Source: Planctomycetota bacterium
Lineage (GTDB): Bacteria; Planctomycetota; UBA8108; JACQVS01
Reading direction: 5' to 3'
NCBI GenBank assembly: GCA_016209605.1
Contig: JACQVS010000146.1
Span: 1-64,000, forward strand
DNA: 64,000 nt
Of the stretch, positions 50,936-59,763 are shown piece after piece (position 1 is the stretch's first letter; every line of letters begins with the position of its first letter). Below the pieces are notes generated by a model. The model made no database searches. It was not told the DNA's origin and saw only the letters and a list, made by a program, of their open reading frames with translations. A program made the translations under genes and the position numbers.

Positions 50936-53425
50936 CTACTGCGCCCCGTACTCGGCGATCTCCCGCCCCATGACGAGAAGGAGGTAGATCTTGGCGCCGA
51001 AGATGCTCCCGATCTCCCGGCCGGAGTTGGCGGCATCCCTGCCAGCCTGGACGCCCTCGCCGACGCCGGGAAGGTTTCCCGCCGGATCTTCGGCGAATTC
51101 CTGAGCACTCTGGTAGCGCTCGTAGGCTTCCTTGGCCTTCTGGTAGAGCGCCTCGTAGTCTTCTCCGAGCATGCCCGCGCGGGCTTCGTCGAGCTTCTCG
51201 TTGAGAGGGTCTTTGATGAAGTGATCGATCGCCTTGTCCAGGCTGTCCTTGACGATGTCTCGGATGGCCCCCCCGAGGCACTCCGCGCCGGCCTGGTTGA
51301 GGGAGCCGCCGCCGGCCACCGCCTTGTTGAGGCAGGCGACGAACTTCATGCAGCGCTTGACCATGGGAATGGAAATCTCCTTGAGGACGAAGAGCCCTTC
51401 GCTGGCCGCCTGGCCCTGCCCGTTTTCGCCCACGGCCAGGACATCCCCCGAGGGCTCGAGGCGCCACCAGGCGATCCTGGGAGCGCCGGCGATCTCCACC
51501 GGCCGCGCCGGGACGAGGAGAGCCGCTCCTCCGGCGAGGTGAGACGCCATGACCGCTTTGGCATCCGGGCTGGCCTCGACCTTCGAGAGCTCCTCGGGCT
51601 TGTCCACCCGGACCATCTCCATCTCAAGCCGGCGCGCGGAGCGGAGTATCTGGGCGGCCCAGAGGGCCGGATCCGCCCCCTCCACGAGACCCTCCAGCTC
51701 GCTGGCGAGGAGGCCGTGGAGGCGCCTGGCCCGGGCGCAGGCGGCCGGATCGCCCAGGGCCTCGAGATGGCAGAGGGCGATGTCGATCCCGGCGCGCAGG
51801 CGGACCAGGCCATCTCCATCGACCTCCAGAGACTCGCTTCGCAGGTAAAGGTTGGGGGCGGGGAGAAAACAGATCCCCTGGCCGGCGGCAGAGGCGCCGG
51901 CCAGGCTGAACGCGTGGTTGTGGAGAGCGATGAGGCTCGCTGGCAGCTCCGGAAGCCCGCCCAGGGCCTCCTCCATCTTCCCCCCGTAAACGCCCTGGTC
52001 CAGGGCGAGCGCTCGCTCGAGGAGAGGCTGATGGACCAGGCGGTCCAGGGATTCAAGGGCAAGGCCCTGCCAGCCCAGGGGCCCCGCGGGCGCGATCGCC
52101 TGGCAGCGCCGGAGGAGCGCGAGCTTCACCTTTTCGGCCTTCCGCCATGCGGGGGCAATGGAGGGCTTCGAGGCGGCGCGAGCGGCCGGGCCGATCCGGT
52201 CGAGCAGCGCCCGCTCGACCGTTTCAGGAGCGCGGCCCGGCCCCTTCAGGGTGAAAGACAGCCAGACTCCCGCCAGCTCGGTCTTCCCTTCCCCCTCCTT
52301 CAAGCGCCTGGCGCGGCCAAAAGGATCCACGGCGCCGCCGTCCAGGAGCCCGGGAGCGGGGGCGGATCCCAGGTTCCCCTCGAGGTCGAATCTCCGGCCC
52401 GGAACGAGGGGATCGCCGGTGAGGCCCGCCAGGACGCCGAACCACTTGAAGCTCCGGGCTTGCTCGAGGATCGGATTTCCCTTCGAGTTCTGCTTGAGCA
52501 AGCGGTCGAGGGACAAGCCCTCCGGGGCCAGGGCGAGGTCGAGGGCGCGCCCCTGCAGGTCCTCGACCGGCCACTCTTTCTCGAAGAGCGCTTGCCGGTG
52601 GAGCCCTTCCTTGTCGAGGCGCTCGAGCTCCACTTTGAAGCCGAGGGCATGCCGCCAGGAGGCCGGCAGCTCGTCGAGGATCTCCGCTTCCGCCGGAACG
52701 GGCCAGGCGGCCGCCGGATCGTAGGCTTCCCATTTACCGCCCCGCTCGAGCTCGAGCCACACGTGCTCGCCGGCGGCCAGGAGAATTTCTTCCTCACGCG
52801 CCGGAACCGCCGCGCTTCCGCCCAGCAGCTTCTCGATCTGAGCGAGGTCCTCCTTCACCTCAGCGAGGAGCCGCCGGGTCTCCTCGGCCCCTTTGGCGAA
52901 GACTTCCTGCTCTTTGCCGGCCGCGGGCTTCTCTTCCGCCGGCCGCGGCTGGCCCGCGGAGCCCGGCAGCAGGGCGGGCCGGGAGAGGGGGGCGGACCGC
53001 GCCGCTTGAAGGAGGGCTCTCGCCTTTTCTCCCGGGAGCGCCGCGACCCGGAAACGCGCGCGCGGCTTCGGCTCGCCGGCCCCGACCATCTGCCGCATCA
53101 GCAGGCAGAGGTCGGCGCTGTTTCCGGCGCCGGCCTGGAGAGTCCCCTGGGGCCCCCGCAAGATCCCCCGGTAAGGCTCGAAGCGAAGGGCGCGCCGCAA
53201 GTAAGCCTCGATGGCCCGAGGATCGCCGCCGAGGCGCCTGGCGATCTCCTCGGGAGTCCGGGCGGGCCAGTCCACGGCATCATAAACCGTCTTCAACCGT
53301 CCCAGGCGCTTCTCCAGCTCCGCCTTCTTCGCCGCGTAGCTTTCATCGGACCACACGGGGGCCGGGGCCGAGATGAAGAGGGAAGGGATCGATACCACAA
53401 GAAATATATACTTGGTGAAATTCAT
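50936..53425 (-). CDS. Large secreted protein with inactive-looking transglutaminase-type domain
   Basis: The protein has 829 residues; GAGGA precedes the ATG and a signal peptide covers 1-26 (YIFLVVSIPSLFISAPA). Residues about 85-240 show the transglutaminase/protease-like fold: GAGNSADLCLLMRQMVGAGE then HVWLELERGGKWEAYDP. The position of the catalytic Cys is Ser (S103), while H221 and D236 are kept, so it may bind rather than catalyse. The middle (about 250-600) is helical and unassigned. The last 200 residues contain amphipathic helices (ECLGGAIRDIVKDSLDKAID, YEALYQKAKEAYERYQ). Such long secreted TG-like proteins occur in planctomycetes with unknown roles. Cysteines are few. Confidence 0.75.
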   Translation of the reverse strand: MNFTKYIFLVVSIPSLFISAPAPVWSDESYAAKKAELEKRLGRLKTVYDAVDWPARTPEEIARRLGGDPRAIEAYLRRALRFEPYRGILRGPQGTLQAGAGNSADLCLLMRQMVGAGEPKPRARFRVAALPGEKARALLQAARSAPLSRPALLPGSAGQPRPAEEKPAAGKEQEVFAKGAEETRRLLAEVKEDLAQIEKLLGGSAAVPAREEEILLAAGEHVWLELERGGKWEAYDPAAAWPVPAEAEILDELPASWRHALGFKVELERLDKEGLHRQALFEKEWPVEDLQGRALDLALAPEGLSLDRLLKQNSKGNPILEQARSFKWFGVLAGLTGDPLVPGRRFDLEGNLGSAPAPGLLDGGAVDPFGRARRLKEGEGKTELAGVWLSFTLKGPGRAPETVERALLDRIGPAARAASKPSIAPAWRKAEKVKLALLRRCQAIAPAGPLGWQGLALESLDRLVHQPLLERALALDQGVYGGKMEEALGGLPELPASLIALHNHAFSLAGASAAGQGICFLPAPNLYLRSESLEVDGDGLVRLRAGIDIALCHLEALGDPAACARARRLHGLLASELEGLVEGADPALWAAQILRSARRLEMEMVRVDKPEELSKVEASPDAKAVMASHLAGGAALLVPARPVEIAGAPRIAWWRLEPSGDVLAVGENGQGQAASEGLFVLKEISIPMVKRCMKFVACLNKAVAGGGSLNQAGAECLGGAIRDIVKDSLDKAIDHFIKDPLNEKLDEARAGMLGEDYEALYQKAKEAYERYQSAQEFAEDPAGNLPGVGEGVQAGRDAANSGREIGSIFGAKIYLLLVMGREIAEYGAQ

Positions 53426-53568
53426 GGGAGTCCTCTACACGTTTCCGAACCTGGTTCTGAGCTCTTCGACTCGCCAAATTTTCGTGCCTTTGACCCACCC
53501 CCGTCAAGAAACTTTTCCTGGATTGCAATTTGGCATGAGGCGATGGGATTCTTGGGTAAAATGGACCT

Positions 53569-55920
53569 ATGTGCACCAAGGCGCTTTACCCGCTCTTATT
53601 TTTTATGGCCAACCTCGTTGGCATATCCAGGGCGCTGGGACAGGACCTGCCGCCGCACCGGCAGGTGTCATTGAAGCTGCTTTCCTACAACGTGCACATC
53701 GGAGGAGATGCCGGCACGGCAGCCATGGGCCAGTTCGTCGCCAGACAGGGGGCCGACCTCGTTTCCCTCCAGGAAGTTCCCAACACCTTTTACCGCGACA
53801 CCGTGGCGCGAATCGCCGGTTATCCTCACAAAAGCCGCCTCGAGCTGGGGAAAACCATCCTCTCGCGAACCCCCATCGAAGAAGAACAGGTGATCCCGCT
53901 CATCGACAACCGCAGTTTATTGCGCATCTCCACCACCTTTGAAGGCATTCGGCTGTCGATTTACGATGTCCACATCTCCTGGGATGCCGAGGGGGACGCC
54001 CAGGCCAAGCAAATCATCAATACCTATCTCCCGCGGGACCTCAATCCCAGGAAGATTTTCATCGGAGATTTCAACGATGAACACTTCGCCACTCAAAACA
54101 TCATCCTCGAGTCGGCCCTTTGCGATGCCTGGACCGACCTGGGGATCCGGCCCGGCGCGCGCACCTCCTGGCCGGCGACCGGCTGGTCGGGAAGCGAAGG
54201 CCACCAGCTCATCGACCTCCTGCTCTACGATCCTGCCGGAGGCCTCTTCCCTCTCAGCGGAGAGATCCTCAACCTCGCCCCGCCGCTCTCGGACCACCGG
54301 CCGGTGATGTTCCGGGTGCAACTCACCGACCCCATCACCATCCATCCTCCCGCTTCTTTTTCAGTGGAAGCGATGTTGGATGCCAGGATGCTGGAAGTGC
54401 GCTTCGACCGCGAAATCGAATCCGAAGCCGCGGCCGATTCAAGCCATTACGCCATCACCCGGGCCGATGGGGCGCCCGGGCCGGCCGTCGAAACGGCCAC
54501 GGTCGACCGCCATCGCCGCAGCGTGCGCCTGGCGACCGCGCCCCATGAAGCGGGCCAAGAATACCGGCTGGCCATCGCCGGCATCCCCGCCCGCCAGGGC
54601 AGTATCGGCATGGCGGCGCCGCCTCAGGCTTACCGCTACCTGGAAAACCTGGTGGCCAACGCCGGAGCCGAAGAGGGCATGAGCGGCTGGGAGGTTCTGG
54701 GCGGCATGGAGGCTCACAGTGAGCTCCGGCAGGTGCGGCCTTTTTTGGGGGAACGGTTTTTTGGCGGCGGGAAAAGCGATGAGCGCTCGCGGGCCTCGCA
54801 GGCCATTTCGCTGGAGCGGTTTTCGCAGGCGATCGATGGCGGATATGCCACCTTGATCCTCGGAGCGTATCTTTCCACGGGCTATCTCTCGTTTCCCGGC
54901 GGCGAGAGCCGCGCCGAGCCGTACGATGACGCTGAAATGCGCGCTCAGGCGCTCGATGCCGCCGGCGCGGTGCTGGCAGAAACCTCCTCAGGAAAATATG
55001 ACACCCTTTACTGGTATCCCTATCGCGAAGAGCTGCTGCTCCCTCCCGGAAGCCGCCTGTTAAAAATCACCCTCGCCGCCGACCGGAAGCTCCTCCTCGG
55101 CGGCCCGCAAAATGACGCCGCCATCGATGCGGTGTTTGCCGCCGTCTCGATCGGCGAAACGCCTCACGGCTACCGGAGCGGCAACTTGCTCGCCAATCCC
55201 GGCGCGGAGGAGGAAACCCTGGCTCCCTGGGAAGGGACGCCGAACTTGAGGCGCCTCAAAAATTACCAGCCCTTCTCCGGCACCATCGCCGTCGCGGCTT
55301 CAGGGGACGGGATGTTCCTTGCGCTCAGCGCGCGGGACGGCGGCCGGCTCTCCCAGACCATCGCCCTGCCGGCCTTCACGCGCTTCGATTACCTGCGCTG
55401 GGGCGGCACCCTGCGCACTTTCGCAAGCCGCATGAGCGCGGCGATCCGCCTCGAGTTCCTCGACGCCGCCGGCGCTGTCCTGCGGTCCTCCTCCACCGGT
55501 CCCGAGCGGAGGGCGGAGTGGACGATTCATGAGGTTTTCACCCCCATCCCCGAGGGAGCGGTCCAGGCGCTCTTACGGCTCGAGACGGCGGGGACCGGCC
55601 AGGGAGCCTTCGCCGACGATTTTTTCGCCCAGGTGGCCGGCGGGCCGCCGGAAAATCCGTGGTTCGCCCGCGGCGATGCCAACCGGGACGGCGATTTGAC
55701 GGTGGCGGATGCGGTGGCGAGCTTCCGGCGCCTGTTCGGGCCGCAGAGCGGAGCCGTGATCTGCGACGATGCCGCCGACTTCGATGACAGCGGCGAGCTG
55801 GATTTGACCGACGGCATCCGCCTGCTGGCCTATCTTTTCCTGGGAGATCCGGCCCCGCCGCCGCCCGGGATGGAAAAGCCCGGCCCGGATCCGACGCCGG
55901 ACGCGCTCTGGTGCAGATAA
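53569..55920 (+). CDS. Secreted endonuclease/exonuclease/phosphatase-family protein with dockerin-like tail
   Basis: The protein has 783 residues. It starts at the ATG at 53569, with TAAAAT six bases upstream and no ribosome site (possibly leaderless). A signal peptide covers 1-24. Residues about 33-250 hold all EEP motifs: LSYN41-VH, LQE69-V, IGD167-FN169-D, SD242-H243-RP. Residues about 260-330 are an Ig-like domain (EVRFDREIESEAAADSSHYA). Two related sandwiches follow (LVANAGAEEGMSGWEV and LLANPGAEEETLAPWEG), carbohydrate-binding-like. Dockerin-like repeats end it (DANRDGDLTVADAVASFRR, DFDDSGELDLTDGIRLLAY). It could hydrolyse nucleic acid or a phosphoester outside the cell; the substrate is unknown. 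Confidence 0.9.
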   Translation: MCTKALYPLLFFMANLVGISRALGQDLPPHRQVSLKLLSYNVHIGGDAGTAAMGQFVARQGADLVSLQEVPNTFYRDTVARIAGYPHKSRLELGKTILSRTPIEEEQVIPLIDNRSLLRISTTFEGIRLSIYDVHISWDAEGDAQAKQIINTYLPRDLNPRKIFIGDFNDEHFATQNIILESALCDAWTDLGIRPGARTSWPATGWSGSEGHQLIDLLLYDPAGGLFPLSGEILNLAPPLSDHRPVMFRVQLTDPITIHPPASFSVEAMLDARMLEVRFDREIESEAAADSSHYAITRADGAPGPAVETATVDRHRRSVRLATAPHEAGQEYRLAIAGIPARQGSIGMAAPPQAYRYLENLVANAGAEEGMSGWEVLGGMEAHSELRQVRPFLGERFFGGGKSDERSRASQAISLERFSQAIDGGYATLILGAYLSTGYLSFPGGESRAEPYDDAEMRAQALDAAGAVLAETSSGKYDTLYWYPYREELLLPPGSRLLKITLAADRKLLLGGPQNDAAIDAVFAAVSIGETPHGYRSGNLLANPGAEEETLAPWEGTPNLRRLKNYQPFSGTIAVAASGDGMFLALSARDGGRLSQTIALPAFTRFDYLRWGGTLRTFASRMSAAIRLEFLDAAGAVLRSSSTGPERRAEWTIHEVFTPIPEGAVQALLRLETAGTGQGAFADDFFAQVAGGPPENPWFARGDANRDGDLTVADAVASFRRLFGPQSGAVICDDAADFDDSGELDLTDGIRLLAYLFLGDPAPPPPGMEKPGPDPTPDALWCR

Positions 55921-56000
55921 GATCGTTCATGAATCCAATTCGTATTGACTCGTTTCACCTGTTTGCGAAAGACGGAACTGTAGATACGGTGGAGAAAACT

Positions 56001-58469
56001 ATGAAGACTCTCGCCTGCCGGATTCTTTTCCTGTCCTTGACGCTTTTTTCGATGGTCTTCGCTGCCGAGGAGACGCCGCCCATCGGCTTCGGCGCCCTCC
56101 TGGGCTTCGACCAGCTCCCCCTCCTCGTGGATTGGCCCGCGTTCCAGGATTCCAGCTACTCCCGGGAAAACGTGAACCAGGACGCGGGGAACTTCCTCCG
56201 GATCGAGCCGAACGGCGAGCAGGTCCTCACGGATGCCGATGGCCCCGGCGTCGTCTACAGGCTCTGGTCGACCGGCGTCGTGGGCGCCCAGATGTCCGAG
56301 AACTGCCGGATGCGGTTCACCTTCGACGGCGAGGAGAAGCCCCGGCTGGACCTCTCGATCCCGGAACTCTTCGGGGCCAAGGGAAGCCGGTGGCCCTTCG
56401 TCCCGCCGCTGTCGGTGACCTTCGAAAGCGGCGCCGGGGGCGGCGAGGGCCCCTGCAACCTCTCCTACGTCCCCATCCCCTTCGCGAAGCACCTCAAGAT
56501 CACCGGCAAGAACGTCATGTTTTACCATGTCGACTACCACAAGCTCCCCCCGGGGACGCCGGTGGAGAGCTTCAGCCTGGAGCTGGCCGAGAAGAACCGC
56601 CCGGTCCTAGAGAAGGCCGCCGCCCTCCTCGAGGCGATCCCGGCGAGACCCGCGAGCCCCGGATCTGGCGAGGCCGGGAAGTTCGTGGACTCCAAGGGCA
56701 TCGAGCTCGCCCCGTCCGAGGTGCGCTCTGTCCCCATCCGGGGGGAAGGGGCGATCGAGACCATCCTGGTGAAGCTCACCCAGCCCTCGGGGAAGGTCCT
56801 GAGGGGGGTGGTCATCGAGGTCGCCTTCGAGGAGGAGGGGAACCTCTGCGTCCGCGCGCCCGTGGGGGACTTCTTCGGGAGCGGCTGCGGGGACCGGAGG
56901 TTCAAGAGCCTGCCCTGCGGCATGACCGACGAGGGGTACTACGCCCACTGGCTCATGCCCTTCCGGAAGCTCGCCGTGGTGAACCTCCGCAATGAGACCG
57001 GCGAGCCGGTGAAGCTCGAACGTTGGAGGATCGTCTGGTCGCTCCGGCCCCTCCCCTCGAACGCGGGCACCTTCCACGCCCGCTACGTCGAGAACCCGGA
57101 CATCCCGCTGCGCGAGGACTACCGCATCCTCGAGGTCCAGGGGCGGGGGAAGCTGGTGGGGGCGAACGTCACCATGCAGAACGCCCACGGGTCCCAGGGG
57201 ATCTTTTATCTCGAGGGGGATGAGAAGATCTACGCCGACGGGGAGAAGTGGCCGAGCCGATGGCTCGGGACCGGGACCGAGGACTACTTCGACGGCGCCT
57301 ACTTCTGGAACCACCCCCAGAAGGAAGCCATGGCCAGGCCCTACGGGGGGCTGACGTACCTCGACTGGGGGATCGGCCGGGTCTGCGCGTACCGGTGGCA
57401 TATCCTCGACTTCGTCAGCTTCAAGCAAAGCCTCCGGCTGGACCTCGAGCACGGCGGCGTGAGCGATTGGCCCTCCCATTACGCCTCGGTCGCCTACTAC
57501 TACCTCGAGAGCCCGACCCGGCAGCCTGACCTGCCAGCCCTCGCGCTCCGGCTCCCGAAGACTCCCCTTCCCGAGGCCCCGAGGTTCCTCTGCACCGTGC
57601 TCGCGGCGGAGCCCGAGATCGATGGCCGGAGGCTCCAGAGGCGTTCCTTCGGCGAGCTGGATTCCGAGTACGAGAGCAAGGACACGGCCTTCATCGGGAG
57701 CGGAAGGCCAGGGGACAAGGTCCAGGTGCCCCTCATGGTCCCCGGCGATGAGGAGTTCGACCTGGCGCTCTTCCTCGTGGGGGGGCCGGAGTACGGCAAC
57801 GCCGCGGTCTCGGTGGACGGGAAGCTCCTGGGGGAAGCCGCCGCCTTCATGGCGGTCTTCAAGCCCTGGTTCTCGACCCAGTTCGGGCCCCTGCGCCTCG
57901 CGGGGGGGCCCCACCAGGTCACCCTCGAGCTGAAGGGGAAGGGGCCAACCGGCGGCGACCTCCAGGTGGGAGTGGTGGCGGTGCAGTTGAAGCCCCGCTC
58001 GGCCTTCATCGACCAGTGGTCGCTGGTGGGAAACTGGCCTTGCCCGAAGGAGGGGGGCTGGGAGAAGGCTTACCCACCGGAGCGGAACCAGGCTCTCGAG
58101 GCCGAGTATCCGCTACCCGGCGGCACCAAGGTCCGCTGGCGGGAGCACCAGGGGGCTCACGTCGGCCTCGCCGGCGGGGACTGGCTCGTGGCCTACGGCC
58201 TGACCACCATCCACAGCCCGGGAGACCGCACCGTGGCGTGTTTCATCGGAAAGGACGATGGCCTGAAGATCTGGCTGAACGACGAGGTGGCCTTCGACCA
58301 GAACACCTGGAGCCACGGCTGGCCCGATCAGTTCTACACCGTCCTCAAGCTGAAGGCCGGCTGGAACAAGGTCCTGGTGCGCTCCTACAACTGGAGCGGC
58401 GCCTGGGCCTTCAGCCTCAGGCCCGGCGACCCGGACCGGAAACTGAAGTTCGCCCGGAAGCCGGAGTAG
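56001..58469 (+). CDS. DUF2961 (GH172-type) secreted glycosidase
   Basis: The protein has 822 residues. GGAG before the ATG at 56001 and a signal peptide (LACRILFLSLTLFSMVFA) choose this start over an upstream in-frame one. DUF2961 covers about 45-500: SSYSRENVNQDAGNFLRIEP, GPGVVYRLWSTGVVG, RWLGTGTEDYFDGAYFW, YRWHILDFVSFKQSLRLDLE, DWPSHYASVAYYYL. Members act on fructose- or arabinose-type furanosides (GH172). The C-terminal 320 residues add beta-sandwiches, the last resembling a PA14/galactose-binding unit (DDGLKIWLNDEVAFDQNTW). It is unusually long for the family because of these additions. It is the only intact glycosidase on the + strand here. Confidence 0.92.
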   Translation: MKTLACRILFLSLTLFSMVFAAEETPPIGFGALLGFDQLPLLVDWPAFQDSSYSRENVNQDAGNFLRIEPNGEQVLTDADGPGVVYRLWSTGVVGAQMSENCRMRFTFDGEEKPRLDLSIPELFGAKGSRWPFVPPLSVTFESGAGGGEGPCNLSYVPIPFAKHLKITGKNVMFYHVDYHKLPPGTPVESFSLELAEKNRPVLEKAAALLEAIPARPASPGSGEAGKFVDSKGIELAPSEVRSVPIRGEGAIETILVKLTQPSGKVLRGVVIEVAFEEEGNLCVRAPVGDFFGSGCGDRRFKSLPCGMTDEGYYAHWLMPFRKLAVVNLRNETGEPVKLERWRIVWSLRPLPSNAGTFHARYVENPDIPLREDYRILEVQGRGKLVGANVTMQNAHGSQGIFYLEGDEKIYADGEKWPSRWLGTGTEDYFDGAYFWNHPQKEAMARPYGGLTYLDWGIGRVCAYRWHILDFVSFKQSLRLDLEHGGVSDWPSHYASVAYYYLESPTRQPDLPALALRLPKTPLPEAPRFLCTVLAAEPEIDGRRLQRRSFGELDSEYESKDTAFIGSGRPGDKVQVPLMVPGDEEFDLALFLVGGPEYGNAAVSVDGKLLGEAAAFMAVFKPWFSTQFGPLRLAGGPHQVTLELKGKGPTGGDLQVGVVAVQLKPRSAFIDQWSLVGNWPCPKEGGWEKAYPPERNQALEAEYPLPGGTKVRWREHQGAHVGLAGGDWLVAYGLTTIHSPGDRTVACFIGKDDGLKIWLNDEVAFDQNTWSHGWPDQFYTVLKLKAGWNKVLVRSYNWSGAWAFSLRPGDPDRKLKFARKPE

Positions 58470-58475
58470 GAAGGA

Positions 58476-59753
58476 TCACTTCTTTCGCCGGATGAAGAAC
58501 TCCATTTCCACGGAGGCCGGCTCCGGCTGCTCGAAGGGGAGCGAGTCCTCGACGTACGACAGCCGGTAGCGGCTTTCCGTCCCCTCGGCGACCAGCCGCA
58601 GCGTCGCCGCGCCGTCCGATTCAGTGCTCACATCGACCGTGGCGCTCGTCCCAGTGAGCCTTCCCCCACAAGTGGTTCGTCCAGTCCACCACCAGGAAGT
58701 CTGCTCCCGACTCGGCGAGCCAGATCATGTGCTGGCGCGTCACGTCGGGATTCCAGGACCAGTAAAAGCCCAGGAGCGGGACGGCCTGGGCGGTGTTCCA
58801 GGAGGCGTTCCGGGGCGTGAACCAAGGCTCCCACTGCATGCCGACGAGATGTTCCGGATCATTCTTCACGGCCGCAAGCCGCCGCCACTCGACCTCGACG
58901 CGCGCGGGCCTCGAGGCCGGCGCCGCGCCGCTGGAGCGGTGCTCCGCCATCAGCTCGGCGCGGTCGCGCAGGGTCGGCCAGTTCTCCATGGCGGGCGCCC
59001 ACGGCCCGAACTGGGCGGGGCCGAGCGATCGCGCCGCCTCGCCTCCCGCGGCGGCGCCGGGCCAGCCCTCCGGCTTTTCCCGAAAGGAGCGGAAGGACGG
59101 ATCGGAGTTGAATACCCCCCGCCGCTCGCCAGCCTCCCACTCGAGGTGGACGAGAATTCCGGCCGGCCCGCTTGCGTTCCTCGCCTCGAGGGAGAGGACG
59201 TTTTCCCCCCGACCAGTTGAGCCGCCGCCTCCCGGAACGGCTCGGCGCGAGCCCAGCCGCTCGCGCTCCCCACCCGGCGGCCATTGAGGAAGATCTCGAC
59301 GGCGTCATCGGCGGCCGCCCAGAGCGCCGCCGACCGGGGCGCCTCCGGCAGCCGGAACTGGCCTTGCAGGTAAACCACCTGGTTTTCCTCCGCCCGATCC
59401 CCCCAGATCCACTCCTCCCTGGCGACGCGGTGCGGCGGGCGCGCCTCGACGTGAATATCGGCCGCCCCCGGGTTGGGAAGGGGGAGGTAGAAAGTAGCCT
59501 GGCCATGCTCGTCGGCCAGCTCGGGTGCGCCCCAGCGCTTCCCGTTCACGTACGGGAGGAGCCGGGTGCCGGCGGGCGAGAAGCCGCCCAGCGAGGTTAC
59601 CAAGGCGCGCACCGCCACCGCGCGTCCCATGCCGATCCGCGTCTTGTCGACCTGGATGTGAATCAGCGCCTTCCAGTCCTCGGCGAACTCGAGATCCGGC
59701 GCCAGGAGAACCGCCATGACAACCAGACATGCCATACCGCTGGATCTTTTCAT
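58476..59753 (-). pseudogene. GH99-like secreted glycosidase gene, frameshifted and internally deleted
   Basis: The ATG at 59753 (with AAAGGTG ahead) opens a signal peptide and a beta-sandwich (TRIGMGRAVAVRALVTSLGG, DAVEIFLNGRRVGSASGW). At a C6 run (59205-59210) the frame slips; the next frame reads ENVLSLEARNASGPAGI and goes on to a GH99/GH71-like barrel start (LVGMQWEPWFTPRNASW, LLGFYWSWNPDVTRQHMIWL, ADFLVVDWTNHLWG). About 12 codons later it jumps again, without the remaining barrel, into a C-terminal strand region (SRYRLSYVEDSLPF, ASVEMEFFIRRKK) ending at 58476. Several hundred codons of the catalytic domain are missing. Not functional. Confidence 0.75.
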
Positions 59754-59763
59754 GAAACACCTT

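Noticed and set aside
50285-53674. 1129-codon + strand frame, the second longest in the region
   Set aside because: It lies antisense to two well-supported secreted proteins with signal peptides, and its translation is His/Arg/Gly-rich without motifs.
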